Under the pieces are notes generated by a model. That model saw only the letters and a program-made list of their open reading frames with translations. It ran no database searches and had not been told where the DNA came from. DNA of 64,000 bases from CAMTVQ01 sp947085255 (GTDB lineage Bacteria; Bacteroidota; Bacteroidia; Sphingobacteriales; Sphingobacteriaceae), in assembly GCA_947085255.1 (NCBI GenBank), contig CAMTVQ010000001.1, forward strand, positions 496,001-560,000, given 5' to 3'. The translations under genes and the position numbers were made by a program. How positions within the stretch are numbered: the stretch's first letter is position 1; every line of letters starts with the position of its first letter. Positions 16,882-25,424 of this stretch are shown here, in pieces.

Positions 16882-17642
16882 TACGCAGCTTTTACAATTT
16901 CTACAAAATCGCGCGACTTTAAAGAAGCACCACCAATAAGTCCACCATCAATGTCGGGCTGAGCAAACAATGTTGCTGCATTTTGCGCATTGCAACTCCC
17001 TCCGTATAAGATACGCGTAGTGTCTGCCACGTTTTTAGTCCACTTATTTGCTAACAAGTTACGAATAAATGCATGTACTTCTTGAGCCTGTTCTGCAGAA
17101 GCCGTTTTGCCTGTACCAATAGCCCATACGGGTTCGTAAGCTATTACAATATGTTGCATTTCTGCAGCTGTAAAACCTGATAAAGCGGTAGTAATTTGCT
17201 GCCCCAATATTTTAAAAAAGTGTCCCGATTCGCGCTCTTCAAGCGTTTCTCCGCAGCAATAAATCACATTTAATTGATTACTTAATGCCGCTTTTATCTT
17301 TGGGGTAATGAGTATATCTGTTTCTAAAAAATACTGTCTGCGTTCCGAATGGCCTACAATTACATAACTACAGCCGATGGATTGCAGCATTTCGGCAGAT
17401 ACCTCGCCTGTAAATGCTCCTTTGCTCTCCGCGTGGCAGTTTTGAGCAGCTACCTGCATCTGCTTATGGGTAATAAGCTGCTTTACACTATGCAGATGGG
17501 TGTAAGGAGGTGCAATAATTATTTCTACGGCATCATTGCGTAGCTCATCCACCAACATGGCGTTTATTTCTGTTACCAAAATTAAGCCTTCTTGGTAATT
17601 GGTATTCATTTTCCAGTTGCCGGCAACTATTCGTTTTCTCAT
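16881..17642 (-). CDS. tpiA: triosephosphate isomerase
   Basis: TpiA interconverts dihydroxyacetone phosphate and glyceraldehyde 3-phosphate in glycolysis. The 253-residue TIM barrel has all catalytic residues: Lys11 in GNWKMN, His98 in IVGHSERR and Glu170 in AYEPVWAIGTG. The phosphate-binding loop is YGGSCNAQN, followed by DGGLIGGASL. The start places the conserved RKRIVAGNWKMN at the N-terminus. It sits 12 nt after the GlmU-like gene and overlaps prmA, forming a likely operon of GlmU-like, tpiA, prmA and the 1471-aa gene. Confidence 0.96.
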   Translation of the reverse strand: MRKRIVAGNWKMNTNYQEGLILVTEINAMLVDELRNDAVEIIIAPPYTHLHSVKQLITHKQMQVAAQNCHAESKGAFTGEVSAEMLQSIGCSYVIVGHSERRQYFLETDILITPKIKAALSNQLNVIYCCGETLEERESGHFFKILGQQITTALSGFTAAEMQHIVIAYEPVWAIGTGKTASAEQAQEVHAFIRNLLANKWTKNVADTTRILYGGSCNAQNAATLFAQPDIDGGLIGGASLKSRDFVEIVKAA

Positions 17643-17654
17643 TTTTTACTTCTT

Positions 17655-18833
17655 CTAAAAATTACGATGGGTTTCTGTTTGTTCAAAAACCGCTGCTAAT
17701 ATCTCTTTATCTTCCTGCGTAAACGGGATAGCACGACGCTGCATCACCAATTCGGCTACTTCGTATACTTTAGGAAGTTGGTACACCTCATAGCCAGCTG
17801 TACCGCCCCAGCTAAAATCGGGTACAAAATTGCGCGGAAAACCTGCACCAAAAATATTAGCCGATACGCCTATTACAGTACCAGTATTAAACATGGTATT
17901 GATGCCACACTTAGCATGGTCGGCCATAATTAAGCCACAAAACTGTAGGCCTGTTTTACGAAAACGCTGAGTGTTATAATCCCACAATTTTACTTCGGCG
18001 TAATTGTTTTTAAGATTCGAATTATTGGTATCGGCACCTAAATTGCACCACTCGCCCACTACCGAATTACCCAAAAAGCCATCATGCCCTTTGTTAGAAA
18101 ACCCCATTAATACCGAGTTGCTAATTTCTCCCCCTGCCTTGCAATGCGGCCCAACAGTAGTAGAACCATATATTTTGGCTCCCATTTTTATCTGAGCATG
18201 CTCGCCCAAGGCAAATGGACCACGAATTATGGCACCTTCCATTACTTCGGCATCTTTACCAATATAAATAGGGCCATCTGTGCTGTTTAAGATAGCACAA
18301 TTCACTTTTGCTCCTTCTTCTATAAAAATAGCAGTGCCTATGTGGGTGTTTGTCGTATTTAATTCCTGTGATTTTTTACCAGCCGTAAGCAACTCAAAAT
18401 CATCTTTTATGGCTTGCCCATTTAAGCTAAAGATAGATTCGGGATATGTGAGTTGTTTTATAGGCAATGTATACTCTATGCGAGTATACGATGCGGTATG
18501 CGAAAATTGCAGCGCCTGCGATTCGGCTAAACGTACAGCTATGAGTTGTGTAGCGGCATACAAAGCCTCTCCATTTTTAAGAGTAGCAATAGCTTTTATA
18601 AGTGCCGCATCCGGAAAAACTGCCCCATTGATAAAGGTGTTTTCGGCAGCAATAGCACTAGTGAATTTGGCTTGTAAATAAGGTTGTGTATGGTAGCTGA
18701 TAGTTGCACCCAATAGTTTCTCCCATTTTTGGGCAATGGTAAGTATGCCACAACGCATATCTGCAACCGGACGGGTAAAGCTTAGGGGCAACAATTGTTG
18801 ATGAGCCTCTCCATCAAATAAAATATAATTCAT
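17655..18833 (-). CDS. GlmU-family nucleotidyl/acetyltransferase, Bacteroidota type
   Basis: The 392-residue protein combines an N-terminal nucleotidyltransferase-like half (MNYILFDGEAHQQLLPLSFT, RPVADMRCGILTIAQKWE) with a C-terminal left-handed beta-helix of hexapeptide repeats (~190-360, including AEVMEGAIIRGPFALGEHAQ and GAKIYGSTTVGPHCKAGGE). This matches the alternative Bacteroidota GlmU family, predicted to make UDP-GlcNAc from glucosamine 1-phosphate for cell-wall synthesis. The usual GlmU signature GxGTRM is absent from the N-terminus, so the uridylyltransferase reaction is inferred from family membership. It is first in the likely tpiA operon, just downstream of the rpmE2 terminator. 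Confidence 0.82.
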   Translation of the reverse strand: MNYILFDGEAHQQLLPLSFTRPVADMRCGILTIAQKWEKLLGATISYHTQPYLQAKFTSAIAAENTFINGAVFPDAALIKAIATLKNGEALYAATQLIAVRLAESQALQFSHTASYTRIEYTLPIKQLTYPESIFSLNGQAIKDDFELLTAGKKSQELNTTNTHIGTAIFIEEGAKVNCAILNSTDGPIYIGKDAEVMEGAIIRGPFALGEHAQIKMGAKIYGSTTVGPHCKAGGEISNSVLMGFSNKGHDGFLGNSVVGEWCNLGADTNNSNLKNNYAEVKLWDYNTQRFRKTGLQFCGLIMADHAKCGINTMFNTGTVIGVSANIFGAGFPRNFVPDFSWGGTAGYEVYQLPKVYEVAELVMQRRAIPFTQEDKEILAAVFEQTETHRNF

Positions 18834-18845
18834 GGAGCGAAAATA

Positions 18846-18876
18846 AAAAAGTCTCGCTGTATTAGCGAGACTTTTT
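18846..18876 (-). terminator. rho-independent terminator of rpmE2
   Basis: A perfect 13-bp stem (AAAAAGTCTCGCT / AGCGAGACTTTTT, loop of 5) lies between the rpmE2 stop and the GlmU-like start. The A-rich left arm gives a T-run on the minus strand. A second 7-bp hairpin (18877-18894, AGTTTAC/GTAAACT) abuts it and overlaps the rpmE2 stop codon. Confidence 0.85.
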
Positions 18877-18893
18877 AGTTTACGGTAGTAAAC

Positions 18894-19145
18894 TTATTTC
18901 TTAGCGTAACGATTTTTAAATTTATCGATACGACCTGCTGTATCTACCAATTTCATCTTACCAGTGTAAAACGGGTGAGACATGTTTGAAATCTCCAATT
19001 TAATTAATGGGTATTCCTTACCATCTTCTTTCCAAGTAATGGTATCTTTAGTATCTGCGCATGACTTTGTCATGAATTCGTAGTCACAAGACATATCTTT
19101 GAAAACTACCAGTCTATAATTTTTTGGGTGAATATCCGCTTTCAT
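18894..19145 (-). CDS. rpmE2: 50S ribosomal protein L31, type B (zinc-independent)
   Basis: The 83-residue protein has the L31 signature (MKADIHPKNYRLVVFKDMSC and ISNMSHPFYTGKMKLVDTAG, then RIDKFKNRYAKK). It lacks the paired CxxC zinc ligands of type A L31, so it is the C-minus form. In many bacteria this form is induced under zinc starvation, but in Bacteroidota it is often the only copy. It is monocistronic, with its own promoter and terminator and a ~70-nt leader. Confidence 0.95.
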   Translation of the reverse strand: MKADIHPKNYRLVVFKDMSCDYEFMTKSCADTKDTITWKEDGKEYPLIKLEISNMSHPFYTGKMKLVDTAGRIDKFKNRYAKK

Positions 19146-19220
19146 TCTATTTTATTTTAATGCTTTACTTTTACTATTAGTGCCCCTTTGTACGCATAAC
19201 AATGCCGTAAAAATGGAGTG

Positions 19221-19251
19221 CAAATATAGGATTTTGTATTTTAATTACAAA
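19221..19251 (-). promoter_or_regulatory. rpmE2 promoter (TTTG-N19-TATATTTG)
   Basis: The minus strand carries TTTG at 19251-19248, a 19-nt spacer and TATATTTG at 19228-19221. This is an excellent match to the Bacteroidota sigma-ABfr consensus. Transcription would start near 19215, leaving a leader of ~70 nt before rpmE2. No zinc-regulator (Zur) box was recognised. Confidence 0.75.
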
Positions 19252-19312
19252 TAGATTGCAAAACATTTTGTTTAGTTTAGGAGTAATAAAAAAATGTAAG
19301 GCCTAATTGGTT

Positions 19313-19320
19313 ACTTTTGT
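19313..19320 (+). promoter_or_regulatory. -7 promoter element of the 917-aa gene
   Basis: TACTTTTG matches TAnnTTTG and ends 5 nt before the ATG, so the predicted transcript would start at or next to the start codon. No clear TTTG -33 box is at 19-20 nt. This promoter is divergent from that of rpmE2. Confidence 0.45.
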
Positions 19321-19325
19321 AGTGC

Positions 19326-22079
19326 ATGATACACTTTTTGGAACAAAATCAACTAAAAGACACACGAAAATTTATTGCCATTACGGTTGTGCTGTTGCTG
19401 CTTATTGGTGGCTTAGTGTATTTCTTTTTCAGCAAGGGCAGTGCCAATTTGCTAAAAAACAAAGGGATAGACGCAGTTCCTACACATGCAACTGCCATTG
19501 TACAGTTTACCAACGATCCGCTATTTTATTCTACCATTACCAAAAATATATTTTTCGAGAATTTATTGGGCGATTCGCTTATTACCCAACTCGGTTTTGT
19601 TAAAACACTTTTTACCGAACGCACCACTGTTGGCGCAGCACTCAACAATAGCACCTTTACCCTATCTGCCCACCAAACTACTGCCAACACACTCGATTTT
19701 TTATTAATTGCTACCCTACCCGAACCTGGCAAATGGAAAAATGCCGAGGCCGTATTTGCGCAACTACTCAGCGTAAAAAACACGCTTAGTAAACGTAAGT
19801 TTGAGAATGAGACCATTTATGAACTTTCTTTTTTTGAGAAAAAGCGCAATGTGCAGTTTGCTATACAAAACAACTTACTTATTGTAAGTACCAGTCCATT
19901 TTTGGTAGAAGAGGCAATTAGACAACTGCATTCGGGCAAAGCTATTATGAGTTCTGACTTGCTGGACTATACGGAGAATAATCAATTGGCAGAAGTGTAC
20001 CTGCATTATACTACATTGGTAAACAGCATTTACCCCGTACTAAAAAACGACTATAAAAACGGATTGAATTTTATTAAAAATGCGGGGTCGTGGTCGCGTT
20101 TTACCATAGCTATCCAGTCGGATGCTGTATTATTAAATGGTTTTACAGAAACCCCTACCAACAACCAATTTTTTAGCACCATTACCAATCAGCAACCTGT
20201 AGCCACCGAAATTACTGACGTATTACCCAACCGTTCGGCGGCTTTTGTATGTATTGGAATTAGTGATTACGCAGAATTTTGCAAGAAAAACAACATCTTT
20301 TTGCTACAAAACAACCAGCTTACCAAAAAAACCGCCACCAGCATATACACCACCAGAAGGTATGCTATAAATTTGGAACAAGAGTTTGCACAATGGGTAG
20401 GTACTGAATTGGCATGGGTGCTTACCGAAACCAATGGCGATTCGGCAGTGAATAATCAATTGGCTTTTGTAAAAACCGAATACCCCGAAAAAGCAACTGC
20501 CTTTTTTCAAATACTAACGGGTACTGATTCTATAAAAACTCCAAAAATTAAGTTCACAGAATATTACCGAAACAACGTGCTTTATACGGTAAACATACCC
20601 GGTATATGGGCGTATTTGGGCGGTCCGTTATTTGGCAAAATGCCGGCGGGTTATGCAGCAGTTATCAAAAACCATGTGGTAGTGGCTGCCAAAAAAGAGG
20701 AACTCAAAAAGTATATTGATGATTATTTGAGCTTGCAAACGCTGTATCACAACGAGCAGTTTAAGCAAACCAAAGCCTATTATGCCAAAGAGAGCAATTT
20801 GATGGTTTTTGCTAATTCGGAGCGTAATTTTCAACTGGTTAAAAACACAACCAGTATTAGCGAAAGTGCCTTAAACAAGCATCAACCCGTAGATTTTGGC
20901 AAGCTATATGGCATGTGTTACCAAATAAGCAACAACAACAACCGCCTGTTTACCAATATCGTTTTCAAATACAATTCGGCAACTACCTCGCAAACACGTT
21001 TGTTATGGTCGCTGGGTTTGGATCATCCGATTCGGATGCAACCACAAGTAGTGATTAACCACAACAGCCGTGAAAAAGAAATTGTCGTTCAGGATGAAAA
21101 AAATGTATTGTACCTCCTATCAAACACGGGGAAAGTAATTTGGAAAAAGCCTCTACCCGAACGCATTATTAGTGCTATTTACCAAGTAGATTTTTATAAA
21201 AATGATAAGCTACAACTGCTTTTCAACTCGGCAAATAAGCTGTATTTAATCGATCGTTTGGGCAATATGGTTGCGGGGTATCCTATACGTTTAAGCGCTC
21301 CTGCCAGTGCCGGATTGGCTGTTTTTGATTATGATAACGATAAAAGCTACCGCATTTTTATACCCTGCCAAAACGAAGCAGTGTATGGCTATCAATTAAG
21401 TGGTAAACCCTTGGATGGCTGGTCGCCAAAAAAACGAATGGGTAAAATTACCCAACCCATACAATACCTGCGTATTGAGGGAAAAGATTATCTGGTAATG
21501 AGTAATACCAAGGGCACGGTAAATATTTTGAACAGAAAAGCAAGAAAAATAAAAGACTTAGAATCGGACGATAAAGGCATTTTTATGAACCCTTTTGTGG
21601 CGGATGAAATAACCAAAGCAGGCGAAACGCAATTTGTAACTACCAACACCAACGGCACCATACACCGCTATTTTTTGAATGGTGATGTAGATACTCGAAA
21701 AGTGGGCAATTGGTCGGAATCGCATTTCTTTAATTACAAAAACATTAGCAACGGCAAAGAAAACGAGTACGTTTTTTTAGATAAAAACACCTTAGCCGTT
21801 TATAGTAAAAAGAATAATGCGCTGGTGTTTAGCTACGAGTTTCCGAACGATATTACCCTTGCGCCTCAGTTTATTGACACCGATAGTAACTATCACGTGG
21901 GCATTGTTTCGGCAGCGGCTAACCAAATTTTTGGCTTCAATAGCGATGGTAATCTGTTAAGAGGTTTTCCGATAAACGGCAGCACTCCTTTTTCGGTAAC
22001 CAACTTTAGAAACGACGGCAAGAAATATTTGATTGTAGGCAGCTCGGATAAAAACGTGTACGTGTATAGTTTAGAGTAA
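19326..22079 (+). CDS. membrane-anchored DUF3352-like protein with predicted beta-propeller, 917 aa
   Basis: One N-terminal transmembrane anchor (FIAITVVLLLLIGGLVYFFF, residues ~16-35) is followed by a ~500-residue exported region. That region begins VPTHATAIVQFTNDPLFYST and resembles DUF3352-type proteins. Residues ~560-917 contain repeated short beta blades with Asn/Gly turns (VLYLLSNTGKVIWKKPLPER, LYLIDRLGNMVAGYP, RFLNGDVDTRKVG-like, VGSSDKNVYVYSLE), as in PQQ or VCBS beta-propellers. It probably sits in the periplasm attached to the inner membrane. The domain assignments rest on sequence pattern only. It is divergent from rpmE2 and no enzyme motif was found. Confidence 0.6.
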   Translation: MIHFLEQNQLKDTRKFIAITVVLLLLIGGLVYFFFSKGSANLLKNKGIDAVPTHATAIVQFTNDPLFYSTITKNIFFENLLGDSLITQLGFVKTLFTERTTVGAALNNSTFTLSAHQTTANTLDFLLIATLPEPGKWKNAEAVFAQLLSVKNTLSKRKFENETIYELSFFEKKRNVQFAIQNNLLIVSTSPFLVEEAIRQLHSGKAIMSSDLLDYTENNQLAEVYLHYTTLVNSIYPVLKNDYKNGLNFIKNAGSWSRFTIAIQSDAVLLNGFTETPTNNQFFSTITNQQPVATEITDVLPNRSAAFVCIGISDYAEFCKKNNIFLLQNNQLTKKTATSIYTTRRYAINLEQEFAQWVGTELAWVLTETNGDSAVNNQLAFVKTEYPEKATAFFQILTGTDSIKTPKIKFTEYYRNNVLYTVNIPGIWAYLGGPLFGKMPAGYAAVIKNHVVVAAKKEELKKYIDDYLSLQTLYHNEQFKQTKAYYAKESNLMVFANSERNFQLVKNTTSISESALNKHQPVDFGKLYGMCYQISNNNNRLFTNIVFKYNSATTSQTRLLWSLGLDHPIRMQPQVVINHNSREKEIVVQDEKNVLYLLSNTGKVIWKKPLPERIISAIYQVDFYKNDKLQLLFNSANKLYLIDRLGNMVAGYPIRLSAPASAGLAVFDYDNDKSYRIFIPCQNEAVYGYQLSGKPLDGWSPKKRMGKITQPIQYLRIEGKDYLVMSNTKGTVNILNRKARKIKDLESDDKGIFMNPFVADEITKAGETQFVTTNTNGTIHRYFLNGDVDTRKVGNWSESHFFNYKNISNGKENEYVFLDKNTLAVYSKKNNALVFSYEFPNDITLAPQFIDTDSNYHVGIVSAAANQIFGFNSDGNLLRGFPINGSTPFSVTNFRNDGKKYLIVGSSDKNVYVYSLE

Positions 22080-22125
22080 CGGATACTTATTTATTAGGGC
22101 TATAAGCAAGTTATAAGGCATCCCT

Positions 22126-22926
22126 ATGACGACATTAGTAATGAAAGAAAAATTAAAAATCATACCAATTAATTTACTGGAGCAATACAATTCTCAAGTA
22201 AGTAAAGACTTGTCTTCGTTGTTTGATAATTTAAAAGATGCAGAAATATCAACAGACAGTTTTAGTTTTTACACTTCGGTATCTTCCGTATTTTCTAGCA
22301 AAATAGAAGGCGAAGAAATTGAACTAGATTCCTACATCAAACATAAAAAATTTGGTATCGAATTTTTGCCTGACTATACCAAAAAAATTGACGACCTGTA
22401 TAATGCATACACATTTGCCAAAACCAATATTCTGAACAAAGAAAACATTTCAGAAGCCCACAAATTACTGAGTAAACATATTATAGCTAAACACCTACAG
22501 GGCAAAATACGGACTCAAAATATGTATGTGAGTACACCTGATGGTAAAATAGAATATGTAGCAGCCACTCCTTTTGAAATACAGGGAGAAATGGAAAAGT
22601 TATATAGCGACATAGAAGTACTGTTACAAGAGAAACTTAACACTATAGAGGTTTTCTTTTTTGCTGCATTGATTCATTTGGTATTTGTAAAAATACATCC
22701 TTGGAATGATGGTAATGGAAGAAGTGCGCGTTTAATTGAAAAATGGTTTTTAGCGCAAAAACTGGGCGATAAAGCTTGGTTTATACAAAGTGAAAAGAAT
22801 TATTATCAGCAACACCAAACTTATTACCAGAATATTCGCCTGTTAGGCATAGAATATCCTAATTTAGATTATTCACAGGCATTACCGTTTTTATTGATGC
22901 TCCCAAACTCAATTAATATTAAGTAG
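22126..22926 (+). CDS. Fic-family protein, class II (self-inhibited)
   Basis: The Fic core motif is present as HPWNDGNGRSAR with catalytic His191, so AMP- or other NMP-transfer to a hydroxyl side chain of a target protein is expected. The inhibitory helix motif (S/T)xxxE(G/N) appears near the N-terminus as SSKIEG (Glu61), which defines class II Fic proteins kept inactive in cis. The 266-residue length and the N-terminal Fic_N-like region fit this class. No antitoxin gene is adjacent, consistent with built-in inhibition. Phe of HPFx is Trp here, a tolerated change. A second ATG at 22141 is an alternative start. The target is unknown. Confidence 0.85.
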   Translation: MTTLVMKEKLKIIPINLLEQYNSQVSKDLSSLFDNLKDAEISTDSFSFYTSVSSVFSSKIEGEEIELDSYIKHKKFGIEFLPDYTKKIDDLYNAYTFAKTNILNKENISEAHKLLSKHIIAKHLQGKIRTQNMYVSTPDGKIEYVAATPFEIQGEMEKLYSDIEVLLQEKLNTIEVFFFAALIHLVFVKIHPWNDGNGRSARLIEKWFLAQKLGDKAWFIQSEKNYYQQHQTYYQNIRLLGIEYPNLDYSQALPFLLMLPNSINIK

Positions 22927-22968
22927 AATAGGCATAATTAGATAAAAAAACAGCTAAATTCACTATTT

Positions 22969-23150
22969 ATGGCGGAAATAAAACGAAACATACTAACGTA
23001 GATGTTTACAAATTTATCAACTCATTTTCTGATACTGAACAAAAGCGCAAAGACAGTTTTATGGTTGATCAAACATTAATTTTCCAAATCAAGTTTTGTT
23101 GTAAAAATCCTGCCCTTCGCCAAGCCACAAACCGTTATGCCAAAAGATAA
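22969..23150 (+). pseudogene. frameshifted, truncated DUF1801 gene remnant
   Basis: ATG at 22969 opens MAEIK, the usual N-terminus of DUF1801 proteins, but then runs into a stop. Adding one A in the AAAA tract near 22980 restores MAEIKTKHTNVDVYKFINSF, and the frame continues as SDTEQKRKDSF up to 23060. This is the conserved DUF1801 N-terminal block. After 23060 the similarity ends and unrelated sequence runs to a stop at 23148-23150. So the gene has a 1-nt deletion and has lost most of its C-terminal part. Family assignment is from recognition of the conserved words. It fills the gap between the Fic gene and the membrane-protein gene. Confidence 0.65.
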
Positions 23151-23153
23151 TCA

Positions 23154-23834
23154 ATGGAAAATTTACCTGCATACATAAGCGTGATTTTCGGTCTGACCAC
23201 CATCTTAACCGTCGGCCTTTTTTATACAGCTGCCCACAACTCCAAAGCTACTTTACTCATCTTGCTTACTTGGTTAGCATTCCAACTATTTATTGGGCTC
23301 AGTGGTTTTTATACTGTCACAGACGCCCTCCCGCCACGGTTTTTGCTGCTGGTTTTACCACCTGTCGCTTTTATCATCGTACTCTTTACAACCGTAAAAG
23401 GCAAGCAATATATCGACAGCTTGGACCTAAATACACTCACGATTTTACACACCATCAGAATTCCGGTAGAAATTGTTCTCTTTTGGTTGTTCGTTAATAA
23501 AGCCGTTCCCGAACTGATGACTTTTGAAGGAAGAAACCTTGATATACTATCTGGCCTTACTGCTCCGCTTATTTTTTACTTCGGATGCATTAAAAAACGA
23601 ATAGACACTAAACTGATACTACTGTGGAACTTCATTTGTTTAGCCCTTCTACTAAATATCGTTACGAATGCTGTATTATCCGCACCGTTTCTATTTCAAC
23701 AGTTTGCGTTCGACCAGCCAAATATTGCTGTTTTGTATTTTCCCTTCAACTGGTTGCCATCTTTTGTAGTCCCATTAGTTTTATTTTCGCACTTGGCGTC
23801 CATAAGGCAATTGCTACATCACAAAAGAAAATAA
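23154..23834 (+). CDS. integral membrane protein of unknown function, 226 aa
   Basis: Six or seven hydrophobic segments span the whole protein (for example YISVIFGLTTILTVGLFY, LLILLTWLAFQLFIGLSGFY, FLLLVLPPVAFIIVLF and LILLWNFICLALLLNIVTNA), ending in a basic HHKRK tail inside the cell. No signal peptide, transporter motif or enzyme motif was recognised. Related hypothetical membrane proteins occur in Bacteroidota. It starts 3 nt after the end of the DUF1801 remnant and 41 nt before the glycosylase-like gene, so the last two may be co-transcribed. Confidence 0.65.
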   Translation: MENLPAYISVIFGLTTILTVGLFYTAAHNSKATLLILLTWLAFQLFIGLSGFYTVTDALPPRFLLLVLPPVAFIIVLFTTVKGKQYIDSLDLNTLTILHTIRIPVEIVLFWLFVNKAVPELMTFEGRNLDILSGLTAPLIFYFGCIKKRIDTKLILLWNFICLALLLNIVTNAVLSAPFLFQQFAFDQPNIAVLYFPFNWLPSFVVPLVLFSHLASIRQLLHHKRK

Positions 23835-23874
23835 CAGCAAACCGCTTGCTTAACTTTAGTACGCTTTATCACAA

Positions 23875-24447
23875 ATGGAAAAACTTTTAGAACAGATAAG
23901 AAACTGTAAAGAATGTGAACAGCATCTTGAGCTTGGTCCTAATCCAATATTATCGGCAACAACTACCAGCAAAATCATCATCATCGGGCAGGCACCCGGC
24001 AGAATAGTTCACCATACAAATATTCCTTGGAATGATAAAAGTGGCGACAACCTCCGAAATTGGTTAGGAATAGAGAAAGCAACATTCTACAATGCAGATT
24101 TAATTGCTTTAATACCCATGGGCTTTTGTTATCCGGGCACTGGTAAAACTGGCGACCTACCACCACGACCCGAATGTGCTCCTTTATGGCACACTAAATT
24201 ATTGCCATTACTCACAAATACAAAGCTCATTTTGCTCATTGGGCAATATGCTCAAAACTATTACTTGGGTAACAAAGCAAAAAGCAGCCTAACAGAAACT
24301 GTTCATCAATTTAATACATACTTACCAAAATACTTTCCCTTACCACATCCTTCGCCAAGGAATAATATATGGCAAGCAAAAAATAAATGGTTTGCACAGG
24401 AAGTATTACCAGAACTAAAAATGACTATTCAAAAGATACTAAATTGA
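23875..24447 (+). CDS. uracil-DNA glycosylase superfamily protein (family 4/5-like, Fe-S type)
   Basis: The 190-residue protein has the UDG-fold motif 1 as IIIIGQAPGR and the C-terminal motif 3 as HPSPRNN. Four cysteines at 11, 14 (CKEC), 85 (FCYPG) and 101 (PECAPLW) match the spacing type of the [4Fe-4S] ligands in family 4 and 5 enzymes. It would excise uracil or another damaged base from DNA. The segment after motif 1 (RIVHHTNIPWNDKSGDNLRN) differs from classical family 4 (GEGPGxxED), so substrate range is uncertain. It is the last gene of the Fic/DUF1801 stretch; 144 nt without recognisable features separate it from the convergent tsaB. Confidence 0.75.
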   Translation: MEKLLEQIRNCKECEQHLELGPNPILSATTTSKIIIIGQAPGRIVHHTNIPWNDKSGDNLRNWLGIEKATFYNADLIALIPMGFCYPGTGKTGDLPPRPECAPLWHTKLLPLLTNTKLILLIGQYAQNYYLGNKAKSSLTETVHQFNTYLPKYFPLPHPSPRNNIWQAKNKWFAQEVLPELKMTIQKILN

Positions 24448-24591
24448 TGTGCGTTTGCGTAATAAAAACCACGTTTAAGGATCTTGGAACTGGCGCGTTC
24501 AGGAAATAACCTGCATATTATTCCTATTTATACTTTTACTCGGTGGATACGCAACTACCCTCCTATACCAAAATTGCTGTAAGCCACACCC

Positions 24592-25287
24592 TTATTGTTT
24601 CTTTACCCCTACCACAAAATCTTTGAGGTAAAAAGGCTCGAAATACGCTACGTCCTCTACCAAACCCGCAGCTAAGTTACTTTCGGCTAATACACCTACG
24701 GCTTCAGCATTGCAGGTGAAATATTCTATAATGATGCCTTTTTCGGCAAAAGACACCAGTTGTTTGCATTTAGCTGCCCCATTACCAAAAAACACCATGT
24801 TGTAGCTGGCAAAATAATCGGCGTACGATTGTTCATCCAATATATCTGCCGAAGTGGGTTTTACTTCTATCAAATCAGGGGCATAAAATGCCGTGTATAC
24901 TTCCATACGGCGTGCATCGAGCATTGGGCAGAGTAAAGTATTTTGCTTGCTTACAAGGTCCTTATTTTGCCCTGCAAATTGATATGCCAGCGCTTGTAGG
25001 GTATTTACTGCCAGTAGCGGAATATCTAAGGCAAAACACAAGCCTTTTGCCGTTGCTACACCTATGCGCAAGCCCGTGTACGAACCTGGACCTTTACTCA
25101 CCGCAACCGCATGCAAGTCGGCATAGGTAATAGCAGCTTGTTGCATCACTTCTTCGATAAAAAGTGTAAGCTGTGCCGCATGAATATTGGATGCAACTTC
25201 GGTTTTAGACGCTACAACCTTCCCGTTGGTAACTACTGCTACCGAACAGGCCTCTGTGGCGGTTTCTATGGCTAAAATATGAGACAC
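24592..25287 (-). CDS. tsaB: tRNA threonylcarbamoyladenosine biosynthesis protein TsaB
   Basis: TsaB is the inactive paralogue that dimerises with TsaD to make t6A37 in ANN-decoding tRNAs. The 231-residue protein opens with ILAIETATEACSVAVVTNGK and carries SKGPGSYTGLRIGVATAKGL, the family signature, in the N-terminal ASKHA lobe. The start is a GTG at 25287, chosen because it places the conserved ILAIETATE at residue 4. Upstream lies a 137-nt region dominated by ATGACTA heptamers. Confidence 0.92.
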   Translation of the reverse strand: MSHILAIETATEACSVAVVTNGKVVASKTEVASNIHAAQLTLFIEEVMQQAAITYADLHAVAVSKGPGSYTGLRIGVATAKGLCFALDIPLLAVNTLQALAYQFAGQNKDLVSKQNTLLCPMLDARRMEVYTAFYAPDLIEVKPTSADILDEQSYADYFASYNMVFFGNGAAKCKQLVSFAEKGIIIEYFTCNAEAVGVLAESNLAAGLVEDVAYFEPFYLKDFVVGVKKQ

Positions 25288-25358
25288 TTTTTATTTAATT
25301 GAAAATTGACAGTTGAAAATTGAAAGCACAGTCGGTTATCACTTACTCCTTATGACTT

Positions 25359-25421
25359 ATGACTAATGACTAATGACTAATGACTAATGACTAATGACTA
25401 ATGACTAATGACTAATGACTA
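25359..25421. repeat. nine perfect tandem ATGACTA heptamers
   Basis: Sixty-three bases consist of nine exact ATGACTA units, preceded by one imperfect copy (ATGACTT, 25352-25358). The array ends 4 nt before the TSUP stop and lies 72 nt upstream of the tsaB start. The same heptamer recurs as four copies at the aroQ start (59839-59866). Confidence 0.95.
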
Positions 25422-25424
25422 AAT

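Noticed and set aside
25359..25421. CRISPR-like or origin iterons
   Set aside because: The units are contiguous 7-mers without spacers, and there is no dnaA, replication gene or DnaA-box cluster nearby, despite rpmH and rnpA being in the window.
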